Assembly (NCBI RefSeq): GCF_036785885.1
Contig: NC_092312.1
Location: forward strand, 23,516,001-23,580,000
DNA: 64,000 nt
Source: Coffea arabica
Lineage: Eukaryota > Streptophyta > Magnoliopsida > Gentianales > Rubiaceae
Reading direction: 5' to 3'
Part shown: piece by piece, positions 24,204 to 36,900 of the stretch
Layout: each line of letters begins with the position of its first letter
How positions within the stretch are numbered: the stretch's first letter is position 1
Position numbers and translations under genes: made by a program
Notes under the pieces: model-generated
What the model saw: the letters and a program-made list of their open reading frames with translations, nothing else
The model's database searches: none
What the model was told of the DNA's origin: nothing

Positions 24204-24973
24204 TAGGGATGGCAATGGGGGCGGGCACCCGCGGGGATACAAATGGGGCGGGGGATGGGGCGGGGGCAAAATACCCTAATTAGGTATTTTTGGTTAGTGT
24301 TTGAGAATTCTTTCTCTCTCCTATTAGTTCTGAAAAATGTTTGGACATACGAGGAGAGTTTTGCTTTTCGTATAGGCTTGCTTCTGATTTTTTTTTGCTT
24401 CATGTATTAGGCTTTTGTGTGCATAAATTTCTGAGTTGTTCAATCCTTTTAGATAGCCGTGGATATAACTTATTATGGTGGGGGTCATCTTTAGCTAACT
24501 AGTTTAGGAGACCTGTGAATGCTATTACTTAATGGGAAAAGCTCTATGTTGTTGTAAAGCTATGCTATGGTTTTGGATATGAATCTCTGGCATCTTATGT
24601 ACTAATACTCGTTTTACGGCAATTAAATGGTTTAAGATTTTAGTATTATAAAAAAAAAAGATAGCCATGAATATATGTATAATGCTGAAATAACTCCAAA
24701 TGATATATTTCGGTCAGGAGATGGGCTGGTAACTGAAAAGTCAGATATACATAGAGGGGCAATCAAGTGCAACCTAATAAAAAATTCAGTGAATTATTGT
24801 AAATGAACATTTTATAATAAGTTGATTTCTTTTCTCACGGGGAACCGCGGGGGAAACGGGGCGGGGCGGGGGACGGGGGGCAAGGGGCGGGGGATGGGGT
24901 GGGAGACGGGGGGAGTTATTTGACAATGGGGCGGGGGATGGGGGAAGGAACCCCCGCCCCATTGCCATCCCTA
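24204..24973. mobile_element. hAT-like MITE, 770 bp, with G-rich ends
   Basis: The termini TAGGGATGGCAATGGGG and CCCCATTGCCATCCCTA are inverted repeats. The flanks ACCCTAAC (24196-24203) and ACCCTACC (24974-24981) match at 7 of 8 bases, an 8-bp hAT-type target duplication. Both subterminal parts are made of GGGGCGGGGGATGGGG-like words, while the middle (about 24285-24835) is ordinary AT-rich DNA of unknown origin. Confidence 0.8.
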
Positions 24974-26102
24974 ACCCTACCCTTTACGCTATTGTTGGCT
25001 CTAGGACCAAATATTATCAACTGATTGAAATAACTTCTCAAGTTAACTAATTGAACTAATAAAATTTTTTTAAAAAATTAATCTTACTTTAATATTACAT
25101 ATATAATGTAGTATATTACCACTTAAAGTATATTAAACATTCAAATCTTTAAGGTTGATAACCACATATCTAGCAGCAACTAAAAGGTTCGGTAAACCAG
25201 AGACCGGAAAAAGATGCTTTGGCTTAATTTTGACTGGTGAGACTTGTGGTTCCGTGGAGACACAAGTAGATCACTAGATCTTTTGCTAATTTTTTTTCGC
25301 TTGCTATGCTTGTGAGTAACTTAAAAAATTTTGCGATAAGAATATTGTATGGCATGTAACAGTATCTGGGCAAAACTGGGGGGGAAAAATGTGCTATATG
25401 TGCACGGTCATGTTAACCATTCATCTTTATTTGACTTTGTGGTAGTAATTATATAATGCAGCTTTACAGTCTCTTTGTATGTAGTCATGTTTATAGACTG
25501 AAGTTAGTAAGTAAATGAAATCCAACTGCATGTTTCTGAATGCTATGCTATTAGGAATTAGGACGCAAGTAATCCATTGCATCCGGAACTTATTCTTAGG
25601 AGTACGTTCATGGTACTGTAGATTTGAATGGCCAAGTCAAATTTGATCCTGATCTGGAATGGATAGATTGCACAGACAACATTTCAAGCTTCCTGAATTT
25701 TGTGCTTTAAATTTTTCATACTAAGGACGTGATATAAGGTAATGCATATCTTGGTGATGGCAATTCGGATAATGATTTCTCTTCTATATATATGATGAAT
25801 GGCTCTGGTTGCAAGGAAAAAGTTTGCATCATGAAATAGAACGAAAGAGGGAATTGATTAATTCCAAGTACTTTTTTTGTAATCCTAATGTCAAGCAGCA
25901 TCAAGATTTCGAGTTGCTATTTAGCTATAGCTATAATATTTGTATCTATAGCCACAGTGAGTATTCATGAGAAATTGAAGTAGTTTTGTAGTGAAATGCA
26001 AAGTATTCATTCTTCATGCTTATGATCCTATAGAAAATATTACAGTGCATGATTGTGTTATTTGTGTTTGTTATTAGTTTGTACAAGACTTAAAAATGTT
26101 AC

Positions 26103-26553
26103 GGGTAAATTGCTAATAACGCCCCTGTAGTTTCATCTATTGTCATCCACTTCACCTCCTATGGCTTCATGTAAACTGAAAATTTAATGAAAAGTAGTCT
26201 ATACAACGTCATTAGCTAACATGCCAGTAATGCACTTACTTAAGTGTTAAATCAGACGACGACTTAACTATCTTATATAAAATTATAGAGGAATTATGTG
26301 GATAAATGTAAAAATTATAGGAATTTAAAGTGGATATTTATGCAAATCATAGAAGATTAAGTAAATATTATGATTTCATCACACATATTTTCAGAGTGTG
26401 TGTGATTCAATCGCCATAACTGAGTATGCATTCCGTTTATTTTTGACTTTACATAAAATCATAGGAAGGATTATGTGGTTATTTTGAATCTTAGAGGGGT
26501 CAGTTGACACTTGACATTATGCAAAACCACGAGAGGTTATTAGTAATTTATCC
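26103..26553. mobile_element. Mutator-like MITE, 451 bp
   Basis: The left end GGGTAAATTGCTAATAACG and right end, read in reverse, GGATAAATTACTAATAACC form an extended imperfect TIR that continues for about 100 bp. The 9-bp flanks AAATGTTAC (26094-26102) and AAATGTTAA (26554-26562) match at 8 positions, as expected for a Mutator-type insertion. No coding sequence. Confidence 0.7.
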
Positions 26554-26790
26554 AAATGTTAATTCCCTCTATTTTTTTAATTTAATTAACTTTTTAAAGT
26601 GAGTTCGAGATCTCTTACTTACACTTCCTCCCCCGCTTTAGTTTGTTGAAAAACATGTTTCCATGCACTTAGATTATTCACCAATTTTCATAGTAGGATC
26701 TTTCTCAGATATCATCTCTCTGAATTTAAACAAAGAATTGAGTAATAAAGTGCTCATTGATCAAACTTACCAGGCATGGACTCCTCAGGC

Positions 26791-26850
<60 letters not shown>
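26791..26850. repeat. (TA)n microsatellite
   Basis: About 30 uninterrupted TA units, the longest in the window. Shorter (TA)n runs lie near 4905, 8985, 15585 and 18092. Long TA runs are often length-polymorphic. Confidence 0.9.
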
Positions 26851-26853
<3 letters not shown>

Positions 26854-27661
26854 CAAATAGAACTGTATAGTTTTAGTTGATAGGAATAGATTAGTTTTGA
26901 GGTGTTTGTCAATATATCTGGAATTGATGATGGCATACAGCTCTTAAGCACCCAAGACATTTCGTGCATGGTAGTAGTAAGCTCAAAATCAGCTGTCTCA
27001 ATACTATAAATAAAAAGGTCAGTATAATATGAAAAAAATTACACCACGGGCTATAAAAATGTGACAAATAATGGGGGTTTATAATTCCTGACTAATAGGG
27101 ATTTTGAAATGTTATTTGCATTTGATTTGCCACAATGTTTTCAAACCCAAACCACTCAATGAATCAATCAGCCTACCCGTTCCCGGTTCAACTGGTTCAA
27201 TCGGACGGTTCACTGATTAACTTTTTTTTAAAAAAAAAATTTGGTAATCCTACAAAACACATGAAATTAATTACGAAGAAACAATTTTAAGCAACGAAGA
27301 CCCTCAAATCCTCAAGTGCAATGGTAAGCAATAAAACTCATAAGAAAAAACAATAAAATTTGAATCTTGTGCCTTAAATTACAATAACCCAATAAAATTT
27401 TGAAATCTGAGTTGAGAAGCAATAGAAAATGAGCAAATTTAAGAATAAAAGAGAAAAAATTAACGCCAATCACTCATCTTCATCTTCTTCTAGATCAAAT
27501 AATTTCAAATCAAGATCTTCTCCAATTCTAAGAGAAATTATCATTTTCATCATAAAAGGCAAAATAAATGCTATACCATTTAACCAAAAAAAAAAAAAAG
27601 AAATAGATCTGATTGGATACAAAAAAAAAAAAAAAAAGTAGAAGGCTTTTTTTAAAAAAAT

Positions 27662-27900
27662 AGCTCCGTTTGGATTGGTCATTTTTTGAAAAACAAAATT
27701 TTCACATATAATGCTACAGTAATACACAAATAAAAACAATTTCAAAAACACACAAAAATACCCAAAAAAATACCAAAAAAACAAAAAACAATCTCAAAAA
27801 TATCAAAAATAGCCTCATCTATAGTTAAAATTTTTCATCTATATTAATACAGTAAAATATTTCAAAAACACCCCTAAAAATAAGTAATCCAAATGTAGCT
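27662..27900. mobile_element. GTTTGGATTG-family MITE, 239 bp
   Basis: The left end AGCTCCGTTTGGATTG and right end TAATCCAAATGTAGCT form an inverted repeat with three mismatches. The inner segment with CCTCATCTATAGTTAAAATT and AAAATATTTCAAAAACACCC recurs at 50730-50820. Confidence 0.6.
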
Positions 27901-28618
27901 CATAAGTAGCTTATTATTAACTAGTATAACTTAAAAAGTTGTACGGACTTTCCATGGAATAAAGTGTAGAAATAATTTTGTTACATATAGTTTGCCACCC
28001 GAACTTCTTTTACCACACCGAAAAAGCACGCGCCACTGTCTTCTCACCAACTCTTCGTATTGTCTGATCACTTTCTTGACTATGTCATCTTCGCATGGAG
28101 TTGCAGACAAGTCGGGCATAAAACACAAAACTTTTGAAAACTCAGTCTTGAACAATTGTAAAAGATTCTACGCAATTTTTGAAAGAAGGTGGCTGTTTCA
28201 TAGTAAATTCCAGAATGTCATTTCATGCTATGATACTCATGCAATAGTTGTACTTTTTTCTTGAATCAGTTGTATTATATTTACTTGGAAGGTGAACATT
28301 GTTGTTACCTGTCACTTTCAGATGAAATGAAACAATAAACATAACTATGTTATCTTTGTTCCCAATGAAATTTACAAGTTCTTCGCATGCATAAGCATTT
28401 TTTAAACATTTACTGAAAATTATTGTGACTTTTCGTGAGACTCGTGCTTCGGCTTAGCCGAAATAAGTACGCTCCAAGAAATTCAATCGTAATTAATAAT
28501 TATATTAGTTGTCACTTATCCAATGATCGAAATGTGTACTACATATTTTCTTCACTGTGTTTGTATTCGATGCTAAAAACCTTTAACATATTAAATTATT
28601 TCTAAAAAAATCACACGG

Positions 28619-28914
28619 CAGTCGCTTCAAATCTTTTGTCACCAATTTTGTCTCTATCCTATTTGTCTCGTCTTTGTTTAACTTCCACATGTATTGTGTT
28701 TTCAATAGAATCCTAAATCTGTTCATCTTTGTTTAACTACCACGTGCATTGTGCCGTTGGACTTATATTCCAATAAAATCCTAAGAGTTATTGATTATTG
28801 AACTTATTCACAATAAAATTTTAAGAGTTATTAAGCAGTACACATGGTAATTAAATAGGGACAAGATAGACGGGACAGAGACAAAATTCGGGACAGACGA
28901 TTTCAAGCGCACTG
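28619..28914. mobile_element. Inverted-repeat MITE, 296 bp
   Basis: The left end CAGTCGCTTCAAATC and right end GATTTCAAGCGCACTG are inverted repeats, and the arms continue with ACCAATTTTGTCTCTATCC opposite the complement of CCGAATTTTGTCTCTGTCC. No clear target duplication. Confidence 0.6.
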
Positions 28915-30800
28915 TAATAGTATATCATTTCGGATAATTTTCAGACTTCTCCAAAACACAGGCTAATAATTGTCCTTAATGGATGTCTTAAGTATCGATG
29001 AGATTTCAAGCAATTTTGCTTTCCAATCTCAACTCGAACGCACAAATGCCATGATTTAGTGATTTAGCCAATTCAGAAGCTAGGATAGACGGCAGGGCTT
29101 TGATATATATTCTAGGCTTACACTTGGCTGGAGCAATTACGCAGGAGTTTCAGATACTTAACTTGTGTTTTGAATCAATTAGGATAATACAAATAAGTAG
29201 GACAGCCTATGTTGATCAGTTTGCACGCATAAGCATTTTAACTTAATAAATGTTAAGCACAGAAAATTTTCATGCAACAGTCTTTTGAATTGATTGAGTA
29301 CAATTTTCACTTGCAATTTAATTACATTTGATCTAACAAATTCAGAAGGCAAATTTCGCAGGCTTGTGCTTAATATTGACTTGGGTATGATGCTACTTTC
29401 TGAAGTTTTTCTAGAAAAAGGCATTGTAGCGATTTAATGTATATAAAATAAAAAAATTAAAAAATATATTCACGAGAAACGTAAAAAATTTTTGGTGAAA
29501 AATGAAAATCCAAACAATTAGGCTTTTGAATCTGAAAAATGCACAATATATAGCAAATTGCGGAAACCTTTTTTCACCCAAACTTGTGCTTTTAATTGAC
29601 CTACAATGCGAAGCTTTCCCCTATATAATTAAAGTGAGAAGCTTTACTCTATATAATTAAAGAATAAGGATTAGATAAAAGTTGCAAAATATTTTATCCT
29701 AATAGAGTTTTAAAGTCTCAATTTGCTATCTAGACCAATAATGCCCTTAAGCTATTGCTGTCCATATTTGATGCTTTTATTTCTGAAAATTATATGCAGA
29801 TTTCCTATGATACATCTCCTGCTCAAATTTAACTTGCGAATAGAGTCATTTGGTTGAAACATAAGTAATATACTTTGAAGAAGGGGAAACAAATCCCTCC
29901 TCCTCCTCCTCCTCCTCCCAAATAAAAAAAATTAATGAATAAATCCAATAGAGAAGGATGTCTAACTTACCAAAAGTACATTCTTGGTGAATGCAATGCA
30001 CTTACCATGGTTGAGATACCATGCTACTTGCTACCTGGCTAGTGTTCTATTTTTTCTCAATTTGCATGCAAAACATGTTGCTTTAACTTATTATCTTTGG
30101 ATCCTCAAATCCCATCTGGACTAATAATTATCCTTCATCAAAAGCAAACTAAGGCCTCATTTGGAGCTACGTTAACTTACAGGAAGCACTACTGACACAG
30201 TTGCTTTTAATAAAAGTGCTCTTAAATTATCAAAAATTGGACTCGTTAAATTACGAAAAATTGGTTATCAAACACCCTAAAAGTACTTTTAGTGTTTAAA
30301 AGGGTTTTTTTTTTTTTAAAACGAACCGCAATCCTAAACAGGACTTAAGAAGTATCATTAATTGATTTTTTTTTTTTAAAAAAAAAAAATAAAGGGGGAG
30401 ATGATATCTAGATACCCCTAATACTATCTTAATTTTCATTGCATTCTTAGCCAAACTAAAATAGTTAAGATCTGAGATATGAAATAGGGTGTGTGGATAT
30501 CATTTCCTCACATAAGACACTAATCAATCTTGACCAGATTTTTCAGTTCAATATCATGCTAAAAGATACCACCACTTGGGCTTCAATAGTAGGCTACTTG
30601 GCTGCTTATCTACGTAATTACTGACCTAGCTATTGTGAATTATTGATCACAACACAAATAGCTAGAAGTTATTAACTACTAAGTACCCATAAATAGTTGG
30701 ATCCCAATAGCAGAATTAGGTTGTTTTTGGCCTAAACAAGCCAACCATTTGACTTCCAAGTAGCTTTTGTGCCATAAACACTTTATTATATCCCAACTTC
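28915..30800. other. Gene-free spacer
   Basis: It contains a one-ended GTTTGGATTG-family fragment at about 29395-29520 and a (CTC)n run at about 29897-29918. No gene is recognised. Confidence 0.5.
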
Positions 30801-32581
30801 GGCGAATTTCTTAGAATATTGTTAAATTTGAAAAAGCTCAGAAAATTGGGTCATCCAGGGGGACTTGCTAATTAAGGGGTCGCCGCAAGTGAGAATAGAG
30901 GCTACTAATAAAAACCCTTTTAATTCTCATTTATTTTGGTTTCATGTATTTTGGGTCCCTTTTTTTTGTTTAAACCCCTTTGCTGCACATGAAATGAGCG
31001 GAGAAGGAATATTGGTCAAATTGCTTCGCCGCTCATCTGATGAGCGGCTAAGCTTTTGTCCTTATTCGCTAATGGAATTGGTTGATGGGACTGTGGAGGT
31101 CAAATTGCTTCGCCGCTAATCAGATGAGCGGCTAAGCTTTTGTCCCTTTTTTTTTCCTTTTTCGAAGCATTCTTCCTAACTTTTATTATTTCATACTAAC
31201 TTTTATTATTTCATATGTAATTTTTAATAAGTTATTTAATATTTAATTTCATATGTAATAAATGTAATAAGTTATTTATTATTTCATATGTAAATTTTAA
31301 TAAGTGTCACCACTCATTCTAGTTTATTTTTTTTTACGAAGCATTCTACCTACCCATTATTATTTTATATGTAATTTTTAATAAGTTATTTAATGTTTAA
31401 TAAAAGGCAGAGGGACCAGGTGTTTTCCTGACGTTTTTATGTAACCTTAAATAGGCGTAATTAGGATTTTACGTTTTACATGAAATACTAATTTTCAAAT
31501 TACAGTGTAATACTTTTAAATTAAAATTCTTAAATCATATTACTAAAATTCTATTATAAACCAAAATTATCAAAAATTTAAAATATGATATTAGAATAAT
31601 GAGAAATTTATAAATTAACATGATAATCGAGTATGCTATTAAATTACTAATAAAATTTACTTAAGTCATATTTTTAAATTTTATAATATTATTATCGCAA
31701 TCAATAATGATAAATAATACAATAATATGACTTAATATAACACAACCATAAACAATACAATAATATGACTTAATATTGTATTATTAATATGACTTAATAT
31801 AACACAACCTCCCAATATATTGTATTATTTATCATTATTAATTGCGATAATAATATTATAAAATTTAAAAATATGACTTAAGTAAATTTTATTAGTAATT
31901 TAATAGCATACTCGATTATCATGTTAATTTATAAATTTCACATTATTCTAATATCATATTTTAAATTATTTATAATTTTGGTTTATAATAGAATTTTAAT
32001 AATATGATTTAAGAATTTTAATTAAAAAAGTGATATACTGTAATTTGAAAATTAGTATTTCATGTAAAACGTAAAATTCTAATTACACCTATTTAAGGGT
32101 AACGTAAAAAGGGCAGGAAAAAACTTGGTCGCGCTGCCTTTATTAAACATTAAATAACTTATTAAAAATTACATATGAAATAATAAAAGGTAGGCAGAAT
32201 GCTTTGTAAAAAAAATAAATTAGAATGAGCGGCCACACTTATTAAAAATTACATACGAAACAATAAAAAGGTAGGAAGAATGCTTCGAAAAAAAAAAGTA
32301 AAAAAACTAGAACATAAGGACAAAAGCTTCGCCGCTCAATTGACCAACATTCTTTTTCGCCGCTCATCTGATGAGCGGCGAAGCAATTACTTAACATTCC
32401 TTTTTTTTTTTTTTACAAAAACTGACCCAAAATACATGAAATTAAAATAAATAAAAATTAAAAATATTTTTATTAGTAGACTCAACTCTCAAGTGCGGCG
32501 ACACCTTACTCAGCATCCCACCCCGAATACCCCCAATTTTGTGAACTTTTTCAAAATTGGCAATATACTAAGAAATTCGCC
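30801..32581. mobile_element. Foldback Mutator-like element, 1781 bp
   Basis: A long inverted repeat: the left arm runs from 30801 to about 31735 and the right arm from about 31815 to 32581. Termini are GGCGAATTTCTTAG and CTAAGAAATTCGCC. The 9-bp sequence CCCAACTTC flanks both sides exactly (30792-30800 and 32582-32590), the hallmark of Mutator-type insertion. The inner parts of the arms (about 31433-31735 and 31815-32105) are almost identical, while the outer parts are more diverged. The short loop repeats AATATGACTTAATATAACAC. No transposase is encoded. A transcript would fold into a very long hairpin. Confidence 0.88.
31021..31131. repeat. Two short GC-rich hairpins inside the left arm
   Basis: GCTTCGCCGCTCAT-CTG-ATGAGCGGC and a close copy with CTAATCAG at its centre lie about 77 bp apart, each followed by TAAGCTTTTGTCC. 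Each can form a stem of about 9-14 bp with a tiny loop. The matching hairpin of the right arm is at about 32357-32388 and is the most perfect of the three. Confidence 0.8.
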
Positions 32582-33191
32582 CCCAACTTCATTATTCAAA
32601 TTTACATTGTCATTAGCGAGTTATTACAAAAACACCAACAATGAATCCAATCCTTTGCCACAATTGTTCCCTTGTATATTTGTTTGACCATTATTCATGG
32701 CACTCCAATTATTACTAATAATACTACATCCTTTTCTTTTCTTTTCTTTTCTTTTTTTTTTGGCTGTAAAAGCACATGAATAAAATAAAGTGTCATTTTA
32801 AAATGTGAAGTGACAAACTACCAACAACGTTATCTATTATTAACTAGTATGCAACCGATTTTATTGTGTGATTCAAAAGACAAGTTTTTATTCGAAGGGC
32901 TTTTCACATGTGTTTTTATTCTATTATTTCACTTTGATTTTAACTTCTAGTACTCCGAAATCAGTTTGTTTGATGCAATTATTTGCTATTAAACCTAGAT
33001 TTTAGAATGCTTTTAAAAGACCAAAAAAATTAAATTTTAAAATCTAGGAAGGAATAGCTTTTGCTCATTCTGATTGAACTATGCTTTGCAAAATCTAAAG
33101 CAACAGAGAAAAGCCCCTATTGGTTTGTCTATTCTTCTGCAGAAATTTATTTATTTTATTTTTTTAACTTAGGATATCCCAACCTTTCGAT

Positions 33192-33279
33192 CAGACCAAT
33201 CCCCTAAAGTTATATAGAGTCTTGACCTAAAAATACAGACCAATCCCCTAAAGTTATATAGAGTCTTGACCCAAAAATA
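33192..33279. repeat. Tandem duplication 2 x 44 bp
   Basis: Two adjacent units start CAGACCAATCCCCTAAAG at 33192 and 33236 and include TATATAGAGTCTTGACC. They differ by a single base, so the duplication is recent. Nothing else is recognised between the foldback element and the DHAD stop codon. Confidence 0.85.
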
Positions 33280-33913
33280 CATAGCGAGATAGCACACAGG
33301 TATCGATCAGAGACCGACAAACATTTATTTCATTAACCCTTATTTTAACCAACACATGCATGTACCATTTATCTTTTTCACTTCCTTTCTTGTGTTATAT
33401 TGCTACCTTATTATGATTTTTATCGGTTGTTTGTTAATTAGGTCCCCTCTTGGATTGCATAATTACTACTTCAATAATGCTTGAGTCACTTTTCACAGAG
33501 CATGCTAATTCTACTTATCTTAGAAATCTGCTTGACAAGGGCAACTGTTTGGATTGCATCTTCTGTAGAAAGCATAATTATGTCTTGGAGAACACCATTA
33601 TACGTGTTATGTAGTATTCAACTAAACTTACAATCATCCAAGGTGAGCCAATATCAAAAAAATGGTTACATTCACGTGTGCAGGTGAACAATTCAATCAT
33701 ACTCCGAAGCGAAGCTACGAGGAGGAACAAGAAAGAAACAAAAACAGATCAAATCATTCCCACACAACATATTACAGGAACTAAAACTAGGAGAGAATTT
33801 TGAGCGGTCCCTTTGTAGCTTTCCCTAAAGAGCCGAGCAATGTTTACCCAATTGATGCATGCAGGATATTGGCCATTGCATATTTGCCTTCTTAACACAC
33901 GTAGTATCTAGTA

Positions 33914-36900
33914 TTATTCATCAGTGACACATCCCCTTGAAGCTGATTGCACATTCTTGATGTACTGGCAGCAGGACAAAATGGCATAAGATTCGAGTCT
34001 CAAATCTTTGTCTGGTAGAAGGAAATCAACTCAATCAAAAGATACAAGGAAAACTGCATACCTTGTAAAGTACCCCTCGGTCGGCCTTATACGTTGGTGG
34101 TTTCCATTTCTCTCTTCTGTCATCTAACTCGGTATCTGTTAAATCAACATCCATCCTCCGTTTTTGGATGTCTATGGTAATGATATCCCCATTTTCTACA
34201 AGACCAATTGGACCACCTTCCTGCAAGTGAAGTGCATTCCACTCAGTTAAAGAACAAAGCTTTTGCTAAAATAGACTTCATACGATACATGTCGATTTGC
34301 CTGACATTTCGGCAGAAAGAACCCTATCAAAAGCTTAGTTGCCGCACTAACCAACCTATCATATTTGGAGTACCATTCTTGCATCACGAAACTACCAAAC
34401 ATTGAAGTTCACTTGAGGAGGAAGGGAAGGGAAGGGAAGGGGGAATGGGTTAGGTTTGTTTAGAATGTGTTCTCTTCAAAACAATAAAAAGTTAGTTCTT
34501 CTTAATCACGTTATTCATTTATTTATCTTTAAACCGGGAGACTTTTTAAAGGATCTGCAGAGGAACAAAGGTCGCGTTCCTCTTCTTCAACAACATCATC
34601 TGTGGATGCAAAAAAATTGATTAAAATCCACACATAGCATGCAAGAAAACACCAAGCATCTTATCCCTCCTCTAGGTCATGGCTTGTCTAAACCAACGTC
34701 AAGTAGCCACAACTATCTTTTGATTGGTATGCAGCTGCGACATGGTCAGGTACTGATGCAACATTAACTATTGACGAGTTCCTAACTTAGGTCCTCTCAG
34801 TTCAAATTGTTAAACAAGAATATACATGTATTTATCTTCAATGCCTGCCAAACTAAGGCTCTGAATTATCTTAACTCTTGCATAAGTTAGTCAATTAAAA
34901 TGCAAGCAATGCAAAGCAAAAATCATAATACAGAAATGTCAAATTGTTATTTTCTTTATAAATGAGAACAGCGCTGCTTAACCAAGTGCGCATCAAGGAA
35001 ACCCATCTCTTTTACAACTTCAAGTTGTATTTATGATGTCCTTGGAGCAATGTGATGAAGAAGATGGTCAACAGAAGAGAAGACAAGTTTGAACTGCAGA
35101 ATAAAAGGGCTGACACAACTTGATCATTTGCATAAAGGTAACCAGATACAAGTTCTGCACGTTGACAATTTGAGCCAAAAGCAACAGTACATCAATGTTA
35201 TCTATTAGTATTTTCTGACTCGTTCCTTGCTTTCTTTAATTATTCATGACCTCCATTATTCCTTCAACACATTTTAGACACAAAACCAGTATACCTGTGC
35301 TTCTGGACAAATGTGTCCAACGACATATCCATGTGAGCCTCCAGAAAATCTTCCATCAGTCAGCAGTGCAACATCCTGCAGAATTTAAATTGAGCCACAA
35401 ATTTTGTTTAGCGTAAAAAGTTGCCACCACTATCATTTCAGGTCTAGACACAGCTAAACCAGAAAAACATTTTAACAAAAGTTTCAAGACAACAAATAAA
35501 CGTTTTGCAGAACTTCCTGTTCCATCCCCATTATATGCTGACATCATACAAGGAATACATGAACCCAAGTAGCCAATTGTAACTGTAATCAGAGGATAGC
35601 ACACCTTTCCAAGACCTGCACCCATTATTGCACTAGTTGGTGTAAGCATTTCAGGCATGCCTGGGCCACCCTTAGGCCCCTCTCCTCTAATAACTACTAC
35701 TTTCCCCTGGAAGATGAGAAATATATAAAAAAACATAAAAGAATATTCCAATTAAAGCTAGTCAATATATCATACCAAAAAGATACGTTTAATTATAACA
35801 GTTTACTTCCTGAAGTATAAAGAGGAGAGAAAGTAGGAGCAGCTAAGATTATTGAGCAAGCTGCTCACATTCCAAGTACAACTTGGCTCAAAAAGGTTCA
35901 TTTTTCCACTAAACTACAAAGAGATCAATCTTTCTTCAACTCATTTAGCACTAATTAACTTATGAACCTGGACCATGGCACAATAAACCATAGGAAGTTA
36001 CAGGAGAAGGTAAGAGAAAAAGCCAATCAGGCTTTACTCAAAGTTGCAAGGGTTAAATGTTGTTCAGTGTGGCTTGAAAATAAAACCAATCAAGCTTGAA
36101 AAAAAAATACAGGTCTGCTTATTGTTCTCTTAGATGTGATGAAAACATAAACGTAAGCAATCATTCAAATCAGAGGATACTGCCTACCGGTATCAGCTTA
36201 AACAAAGACAAATATTGGGAAAGCATCAAAGGAGAAAGAATCCAAAGTGGAAAAGGGGAATCATTTATTAAGAACTCAAGAGTTTTCTGTCAAATATATG
36301 AGAAAAAGATTCAAATATGGTTCCGTCCCTGCTTGAAATTGTATATGAGAGGCAAAGAGGTGCACATTCAAGATAAATAGCATATAATTGTACACAAATG
36401 GGCTGAGAAAGTGTACAGTTTAACAACTACACAGAAAACAGAGAGTGAAATGCCATGAAAAATATTCAGTTTGTTTTCCTCAAAAATAGCGGCAGGCATG
36501 AGATCGTAAAATGAACCAAAAATCATGTTTGCGGCAAAACACAATAATGCCATGTACCCTTGAATAACAATAAGTTACTAGGTCCCTATATGAAGAAAGA
36601 AAGAAAAAAAGTATTAAGTGGTTTTTAAAGAATTTTACTTTTTGAATTGGCTAACTTCCAATACAGAACTTGTGGAGCCATTTTAAGTGCCAAAAAAATT
36701 GACCATGAAACTAGACCAAAATCTAGCAAAACCCAGTCTTTGAAGTTTAATAACATAATCAAGCAGTAACAGGAAGGAATAAATAGGCCATCAGCAATTA
36801 AAGCAGGGGCTCAGCATTACACCTTCCGTAGACAGATCTTTTGTCCTGTCTCCTACTCCTAAAAAGCAAGTACACGGTAAAAAACAGAAGTCACACAAGT

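Noticed and set aside
27931-28155. Minus-strand 74-codon ORF with a protein-like stretch (EDDIVKKVIRQYEELVRR)
   Set aside because: No recognised family, no splice partners and no upstream coding context; the opposite strand is open too, so it is left unannotated.
31000-31130. ORF of 84 codons from 30865 in the foldback element
   Set aside because: Its sequence comes from the inverted-repeat arm and the duplicated hairpin, with no protein resemblance.
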